Of a stretch of DNA of 64,000 bases, positions 57,701 through 64,000 are shown in pieces. Below the pieces are notes generated by a model, which worked only from the letters and a program-made list of their open reading frames with translations, had not been told where the DNA came from and made no database searches. Position 1 is the first letter of the stretch. Each line of letters begins with the position of its first letter. Location of the stretch: the NCBI RefSeq assembly GCF_932526225.1, contig NC_064039.1:682001-746000 (forward strand). Reading direction: 5' to 3'. The translations under genes were made by a program, and so were the position numbers. This stretch comes from Nematostella vectensis (taxonomy: Eukaryota; Cnidaria; Anthozoa; Actiniaria; Edwardsiidae).

Positions 57701-60700
57701 GTGGTGTCAACATCATGAGCATTATGTGGTGTCAACGTCATGAGTATAATGTGGTGTCAACATCATGAGTATTATGTGGTGTCAACGTCATGAGTATTAT
57801 GTGGTGTCAACATCATGAGTATTATGTGGTGTCAACATCATGAGTATTATGTGGTGTCAACATCATGAGTATTATGTGGTGTCAACGTCATGAGTATAAT
57901 GTGGTGTCAACATCATAAGTATTATGTGGTGTCAACGTCATGAGTATTATGTGGTGTCAACATCATGAGTATTATGTGGTGTCAACGTCATGAGTATAAT
58001 GTGGTGTCAACATCATAAGTATTATGTGGTGTCAACGTCATGAGTATTATGTGGTGTCAACATCATGAGTATTATGTGATGTCAACATCATGAGTATTAT
58101 GTGGTGTCATTATCATGAGTATTATGTGGTGTCAACATCATGAGTATTATGTGGTGTCATCATCATGAGTATTATGTGGTGTCAACATCATGAGTATTAT
58201 GTGGTGTCAACGTCATGAGTATAATGTGGTGTCAACATCATAAGTATTATGTGGTGTCAACGTCATGAGTATTATGTGGTGTCAACATCATGAGTATTAT
58301 GTGGTGTCAACGTCATGAGTATTATGTGGTGTCAACGTCATGAGCATTATGTGGTGTCAACATCATGAGTATTATGTGGTGTCAACATCATGAGTATTAT
58401 GAGGTGTCATCATCATAAGTATTATGTGGCGTCAACATCATGAGTATTATGAGGTGTCATCATCATAAGTATTATGTGGTGTCAACATCATGAGTATTAT
58501 GAGGTGTCATCATCATGAGTATTATGTGGTGTCAACGTCATGAGTATTATGTGGTGTCAACACCATGAGTATTATGTGGTGTCAACATCATGAGTATTAT
58601 GTGGTGTCAACATCATAAGTATTATGTGGTGTCAACATCATGAGTATTATGTGGTGTCAACATCATGAGTATTATGTGGTGTCAACATCATGAGTATTAT
58701 GTGATGTCAACATCATGAGTATTATGTGGTGTCATTATCATGAGTATTATGTGGTGTCAACATCATGAGTATTATGTGGTGTCATCATCATGAGTATTAT
58801 GTGGTGTCAACATCATGAGTATTATGTGGTGTCAACGTCATGAGTATAATGTGGTGTCAACATCATAAGTATTATGTGGTGTCAACGTCATGAGTATTAT
58901 GTGGTGTCAACATCATGAGTATTATGTGGTGTCAACGTCATGAGTATTATGTGGTGTCAACGTCATGAGCATTATGTGGTGTCAACATCATGAGTATTAT
59001 GTGGTGTCAACATCATGAGTATTATGAGGTGTCATCATCATAAGTATTATGTGGCGTCAACATCATGAGTATTATGAGGTGTCATCATCATAAGTATTAT
59101 GTGGTGTCAACATCATGAGTATTATGAGGTGTCATCATCATGAGTATTATGTGGTGTCAACGTCATGAGTATTATGTGGTGTCAACACCATGAGTATTAT
59201 GTGGTGTCAACATCATGAGTATTATGTGGTGTCAACATCATAAGTATTATGTGGTGTCAACATCATGAGTATTATGTGGTGTCAACATCATGAGTATTAT
59301 GTGGTGTCAACATCACGAGTATTATGTGGTGTCAACGTCATGAGTATTATGTGGTGTCAACATCATGAGTATTATGTGGTGTCAACATCATGAGTAGTTT
59401 GTGGTGTCAACGTCATGAGTATTATGTGGTGTCAACATCATGAGTATTATGTGGTGTCAACATCATGAGTATTATGTGATGTCAACATCATGAGTATTAT
59501 GTGGTGTCAACATCATGAGTATTATGTGGTGTCAACATCATGAGTATTATGTGGTGTCAACATCATGAGTATTATGTGATGTCAACATCATGAGTATTAT
59601 GTGGTGTCATTATCATGAGTATTATGTGGTGTCAACACCATGAGTAGTTTGTGGTGTCAACGTCATGAGTATTATGTGGTGTCAATGTCATGAGTATTAT
59701 GTGGTGTCAACATCATGAGTATTATGTGGCGTCAACGTCATGAGCATTATGTGGTGTCAACATCATGAGTATTATTTGGTGTCAACATCATGAGTATTAT
59801 GTGGTGTCAACGTCATGAGTATTATGTGGTGTCAACATCATGAGTATTATGTGGTGTCAACATCATGAGTATTATGTGGTGTCATTATCATGAGTATTAT
59901 GTGGTGTCAACATCATAAGTATTATGTGGTGTCATCATCATGAGTATTATGTGGTGTCATCATCATGAGTATTATGTGGTGTCAACATCATGAGTATTAT
60001 GTGGTGTCAACGTCATGAGTATTATGTGGTGTCATCATCATGAGTATTATGTGGTGTCAACATCATGAGTATTATGTGGTGTCAACGTCATGAGTATTAT
60101 GTGGTGTCATCATCATGAGTATTATGTGGTGTCAACATCATGAGTATTATGTGGTGTCAACATCATGAGCATTATGTGGTGTCAACATCATGAGTATTAT
60201 GTGGTGTCATCATCATGAGTATTATGTGGTGTCAACATCATGAGTATTATGTGGTGTCAACGTCATGAGTATTATGTGGTGTCATCATCATGAGTATTAT
60301 GTGGTGTCATCATCATGAGTATTATGTGGTGTCAACGTCATGAGTATTATGTGGTGTCAATGTCATGAGTATTATGTGGTGTCAACATCATGAGTATTAT
60401 GTGGTGTCAACATCATGAGCATTATGTGGTGTCAACATCATGAGCATTATGTGGTGTCAACATCATGAGCATTATGTGATGTCAACATCATGAGCATTAT
60501 GTGGTGTCAACATCATGAGCATTATGTGGTGTCAACATCATGAGTATTATGTGGTGTCAACGTCATGAGTATTATGTGGTGTCAATGTCATGAGTATTAT
60601 GTGGTGTCAACGTCATGAGTATTATGTGGTGTCATCATTATGAGTATTATGTGGTGTCATCATCATGAGTATTATGTGGTGTCAACATCATGAGTATTAT

Positions 60701-61243
60701 GTGGTGTCAACATCATGAGTATTATGTGGTGTCAACATCATCAGTAGTATCTGGTGTCATCATCATGAGTATTATGTGGTGTCAACATCATGAGTATTAT
60801 GTGGTGTCAACATCATCAGTAGTATCTGGTGTCAATATCATCAGTAGTATGTGGTGTCAACATAATAAAGAAGCATGGTATGGCTTTCCTTGTAGTGCAC
60901 ATGGGAGGCGGTACATGGGGGCTGCTGGCCGCTCCACTCTTCAATCATAAAACTGGAGTTCTCTACCGCTGGAGCACACTCTCGTTCCGTCTTTGGGGCT
61001 GGAACATTCTTGGTCTGGTGTCAATCATGGCCTGGTCTGCCACCTGCGCTGGCATCATGTTTGGGTTCTGCCATTTGATTGGGCAACTGCGAGTCTCTGA
61101 AGAGATAGAGATAAGAGGTGAGCATCTGTCAGCAACGCCGCGTCATCATCATTATCATCGGCATCATCCTTATCATCGGCATTATCATGATTATCACCGA
61201 AGTAAAGACAATAACAACAATCAGACGGCATTTTATATCCATC

Positions 61244-61320
<77 letters not shown>

Positions 61321-62000
61321 AAAAAATCATGTTTATTTCAAAACCTCTCGCAGTCTTTCGACTTAAGCCGCATTGTCACCAGTCACTTCCTCGAAGAAAC
61401 TTTCAATAGACTCACTGCTTTTACAATTTTTGAAATATTTTTCGCGTTCTCCATTAAAAAAACATCGGAGATTGTTACGTAATTGACCGGAAGTAAACTG
61501 GTGACAATGCGGCTTTAATTGAAATTATACATGCATACATATATTTTCTTCGTCATGATTATTATCATTCATTATTAGTAGCAGCTGTGGCATCTCCATT
61601 GACAAAACAATCACCAACAGAAACGATAAAAACAGCACAAATGTCACTGCCAACATTATATAGCATCGTCTACATCACTACAATAGCATCAACAATAACA
61701 ATGTCAAATCATCCTCAATTCATCAACTACTCAATCAACTACTCAGCCATATATATGTTCTTGTTTTTTTGACCTTGTGTAGGCCTTGATGTCCCTAAGC
61801 ACGGTGAGCCGGCCTACCCCGTAGTAAGTTACGGCGACGGATGGAACAAGCAGGAAGACCAAGCACTCGGACCTGACGGATTCCTTGTTAGCTTTGGACG
61901 GATGGACAAGAATTCCTCAGGCGAGGCCGTTGACGTCGTGTCTATGCGTAAATTAGAGGAAAAGGGAAGCCATGCTGGTCACGTAAACCAAGCATTCTAA
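47021..62000 (+). CDS. AMT: Ammonium transporter, AMT/MEP family, complete, ten exons
   Basis: Exons: 47021-47129, 51500-51589, 52128-52358, 53280-53386, 55562-55693, 56172-56301, 56559-56662, 56873-57011, 60896-61117, 61783-62000. All have AG/GT borders and compatible phases, giving 493 residues, the usual length. It moves ammonium across the plasma membrane through a trimeric, 11-helix fold. Landmarks are [17 protein letters not shown] (about residues 38-54), [18 protein letters not shown] (108-125) with the pore Phe pair region, Asp180 and His188 in DFAGSGVVH (AmtB Asp160/His168), and His349 in VHMGGGTWG (AmtB His318). The C-terminal tail is polar and may regulate gating. The exon 2 donor is duplicated 58 bp downstream. 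Intron 8 holds a 3.6-kb satellite. Confidence 0.93.
51113..51332. repeat. Compound tetranucleotide microsatellite
   Basis: (TACC)n, then (ATTC)n, then (ATTT)n in AMT intron 2 upstream flank. A 75-residue open frame here is low-complexity. Confidence 0.95.
51745..51785. repeat. (AT)n microsatellite
   Basis: About 20 AT dinucleotides in the intron between AMT exons 2 and 3. Confidence 0.95.
52430..53070. repeat. Degenerate GACGAGTTACCTGACGG intronic repeat
   Basis: Irregular copies of GACGAGTTACCTGACGGGTG and GAGTACGAGTTAATGACGAG fill the intron after AMT exon 3, interrupted by a MITE at 52591-52728. A related 21-24 bp repeat (CAGCCTACCCACGCGTCACC) follows exon 4 at 53405-53500. Confidence 0.8.
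52591..52728. mobile_element. MITE with AGCCGCATTGTCACCAGT ends, eroded copy
   Basis: Aligns over about 135 bp with the reverse complement of 61366-61514: GTCACCAGTTTACTTCC near the start, AACGCGAAAAATATTTCAAA in the middle and GGAAGTTTCTTTGAGGA toward the end. The right inverted end is lost. Confidence 0.75.
54540..54665. repeat. Short tandem repeat, about four copies
   Basis: Units of about 30 bp with TTATTTGCAATAATATTTAC and AGCCTTATATA in AMT intron 4. Confidence 0.9.
57240..60860. repeat. 25-bp satellite inside AMT intron 8, about 145 copies
   Basis: Unit ATTATGTGGTGTCAACATCA plus TGAGT. Common variants are CGTCA, TATCA and CATCATAAG. A 625-bp block (25 units) is repeated: markers GTGGCGTCAA at 58426/59051 and GTGATGTCAA at 58076/58701 are each exactly 625 bp apart. 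The array fills almost the entire intron between 57012 and 60895. Confidence 0.97.
61233..61320. repeat. (ATT)n microsatellite
   Basis: About 28 ATT units followed by an A-run in AMT intron 9, just after a CATCATT-rich stretch. Confidence 0.95.
61366..61514. mobile_element. MITE with AGCCGCATTGTCACCAGT ends
   Basis: 149 bp with perfect 18-bp inverted ends AGCCGCATTGTCACCAGT, flanked by TTA on both sides, the target duplication size of PIF/Harbinger elements. Sits in AMT intron 9. Related to 52591-52728. Confidence 0.85.
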
Positions 62001-62075
62001 ACAGTACCCCCATCTTTTTGTATTTTTACTTATATGTAGCCATGAAGCTCACAAGATGGTGACACACGCCATATA

Positions 62076-62324
62076 CAGTGGATTGATAAAACGTTGCCGT
62101 CAACCAACTTTGCGACTTCACGACAAGCCCGCATGTAAGCATGGGTAAAAACCAATGAAGCGTCAAGCTGCATATATTAGCCACCGCATAACTTCAGGCT
62201 TAGACTCGGTGGCTAATATATGCAGCACTTCGCTTCATTGGTTTTTACCTTTGCCTACATGCAGGCTTGTCGCGTAGTATAGTTGCAAAGAAGGTTGACG
62301 ACAAAACGTTTTGTCAATCGAGTG
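62076..62324. mobile_element. Hairpin MITE with TA target duplication
   Basis: 249 bp, almost wholly palindromic. Outer ends CAGTGGATTGATAAAACG and the complement of CACTCGATTGACAAAACG; inner arms TGCATATATTAGCCACCG and its complement. TA flanks both ends, as for Tc1/mariner-type insertions. It lies 75 bp after the AMT stop codon, within the likely 3' UTR. Confidence 0.85.
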
Positions 62325-62339
62325 TATAGCAATCCATCT

Positions 62340-62660
62340 CATATGACGGTAACACAAGCTATATGTAGCCATAGACAGCTCACGTGATGGTCACACAAAC
62401 CATATATAGCCAAAGAGATCACATGATGGTCACACAAACCATATATAGCCAAACAGCTCACATGATAATAACACAAGCCATATACAGTATAAGCCAGACA
62501 GCTCATGATAATAACATAAGCCACATATAGCCAAACAGCTCATATGATAAACAGGCCATATATAGCCAAACAGATCATATGATAATGTACACGCCATATA
62601 TAGCCAAACAGATCATACGATAATGTACATGCCATTTATAGCCAAACAGCTCACATAATA
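62340..62660. repeat. Degenerate 40-bp tandem repeat, about eight copies
   Basis: Units with ACAAGCCATATATAGCCAAA and CAGCTCATATGATAATAAC, variable in length. Confidence 0.85.
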
Positions 62661-62891
62661 GTTGAGACACGTCGTTTTTACGCACCTTATGTTTTGCCGC
62701 TAAAATGATCTAAAATTAGATCACCACGGCGTATTAGGGGGATGCGTAAAATACACTGTCCTATTCATGTTATCAATGACTGTAGAACAGTTTTGTCATT
62801 AAATAATATTAGACGCACAATGTTTTGTGCTTTAGCATTCATAAACCCCGCTACAAGCCCTAACCCAGGCCTCCAGACCCAACCCTTGGTA

Positions 62892-62955
62892 CTGTACAGG
62901 CCCGCAAATGACCCCCCAAAACGCACACTGCGGGATCATTTGCGGGCCTGTACAG
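62892..62955. repeat. Perfect 20-bp inverted repeat (hairpin)
   Basis: CTGTACAGGCCCGCAAATGA at 62892-62911 is exactly complementary to 62936-62955, with a 24-base loop. GC-rich arms in AT-rich surroundings. Confidence 0.9.
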
Positions 62956-64000
62956 AACCCATTCCCCCACAGGTATACCATAACTACACCCCCTCATCCC
63001 TCGTAGAAATTTCCGGTAATCTTCATCTTTGATTAAATATTGCAATATTTTGATTGATACATATATTTTGTTTCCGTCTATCTCGAGGACAGTCGTTAAA
63101 AAAATTGGGAACCTAGAAAAAATATAACTTTTATGAAGGGAGGATCTATTTTTTGCTCGTACAAATAAACCCCTCAACCCCTACGGTACCCTGTGGAAAA
63201 TGGGCTCCCTGTTGTATGCTGTTTTTGGGAGTCAGTTTCAACACGGTCCAATATAAAACTCGAACAAATCACTGATAATAATTTGTTATTATCATGCTCA
63301 TCGAGACCCGGGAGACCTTTTCCGATTGCAATTATCCATTTGATCGACATCTAGAGTTTCCGCTGTACCATTAAAATACAGAACGATTATTAGTCGGTTA
63401 ACGAGCAAAGAACAAAGTTTACCGAGGTGAGACTAAAGACTATGGTAAAACAGAACACCCATCTTATCTATAGCTATTTGTATGATAACGATCGAGGGCT
63501 TTTAACAGGTCTATACTTGCTTTGAAGTTTGGGTTTTCGCTTCCTGTTGTTCGTACCGTCTCCGGACGGTGTAAGTTGCAGGGTTAGACTGCAGGGTGGA
63601 TTCCAGGGCGGATTCCAGGGTGCACACAAATCTTAAGTTCGTGTTTGTTTTTTGTGCTTCATGCAAGGAAGCACAAGAGAATTTGTTTCTTTTAACCGTG
63701 CGATTTTGGTTGAGCAATGTTAACTAATCATCTATCTGTAATGTGAGCTCTCTATGCCATTGAAAGAGGTGGGGAAAAACCGGGAAAAGGCCATGAAATA
63801 TTACCAAGAACCTTTTGATACATAGGGTATAGTGATCTGATAGTACCCTACATGTCGCCATTTAGACGCTAGTCATCCTTTGTTGTGTTTTTTTTTATGC
63901 AGTACAATAATAAACAAAAGCATATATGTGGCAAGTACCATATATGAAAAGCAAAGCAGAACAAAAAAAAAACATGCATAAGCTAAACAATTCTTGATAA
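62956..64000. other. Non-coding end of window
   Basis: AT-rich with no convincing exon, array or element. A short direct repeat GGATTCCAGGG occurs near 63600. Confidence 0.4.

Noticed and set aside
61055..61330. Poly-Asn/Asp frame on the minus strand
   Set aside because: Arises from (ATT)n and CATCATT-rich microsatellite, overlapping an AMT exon on the other strand.

Overview
This is AT-rich animal genomic DNA with intron-containing genes. Repeat content and protein similarities point to a cnidarian, most likely an anthozoan such as a sea anemone; that is inference, because no marker gene names the species. Four host loci are legible. (1) A 70-residue cAMP-dependent protein kinase inhibitor (PKI) lies at 8846-9058. 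(2) Two tandem paralogues at 13639-14442 and 18091-19080 encode secreted pro-proteins, each with a furin-type site and a nine-cysteine, cystine-knot-like C-terminus. (3) A complete eight-exon DENND10 (FAM45) gene lies on the minus strand at 19931-24961. (4) A complete ten-exon ammonium transporter (AMT/MEP) gene lies on the plus strand at 47021-62000, with a second copy of its first exon at 43036-43144. || The unusual content is two decayed copies of one large, GC-rich, virus-like DNA element. Copy A (about 2194-7195) keeps its right end. Copy B (25441 to about 34955) keeps its left end. Together they carry a probable major capsid protein, a penton/minor-capsid-like protein, an FtsK/HerA-type packaging ATPase, several small membrane proteins, a coiled-coil membrane protein, a conserved protein of unknown role, the N-terminal part of a family B DNA polymerase and possibly the start of an integrase. 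The gene set fits the Polinton/adintovirus/Polinton-like-virus group. The ends are inverted repeats loaded with about 30-bp palindromes in GC-rich spacers. Copy A's end is interrupted by a 0.68-kb MITE for which copy B supplies the empty site. Most element genes are broken by stops, frameshifts or deletions, and the two copies are broken at different places. || Layout: retroelement fragment (227-1162); palindromic minisatellite (1387-2193); copy A (2194-7195); host block with PKI, the cystine-knot pair and DENND10 (7196-25440); copy B (25441-34955); repeat-rich spacer with a 2.85-kb 46-bp satellite (37588-40438); a roughly 3.9-kb tandem duplication carrying AMT exon 1 (about 42840-50612); the remaining AMT exons, with a 3.6-kb 25-bp satellite inside intron 8; and a MITE- and hairpin-rich tail. 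Repeats (minisatellites, MITEs, microsatellites, a LINE tail) make up much of the non-coding sequence. No tRNA, rRNA or CRISPR array was recognised.
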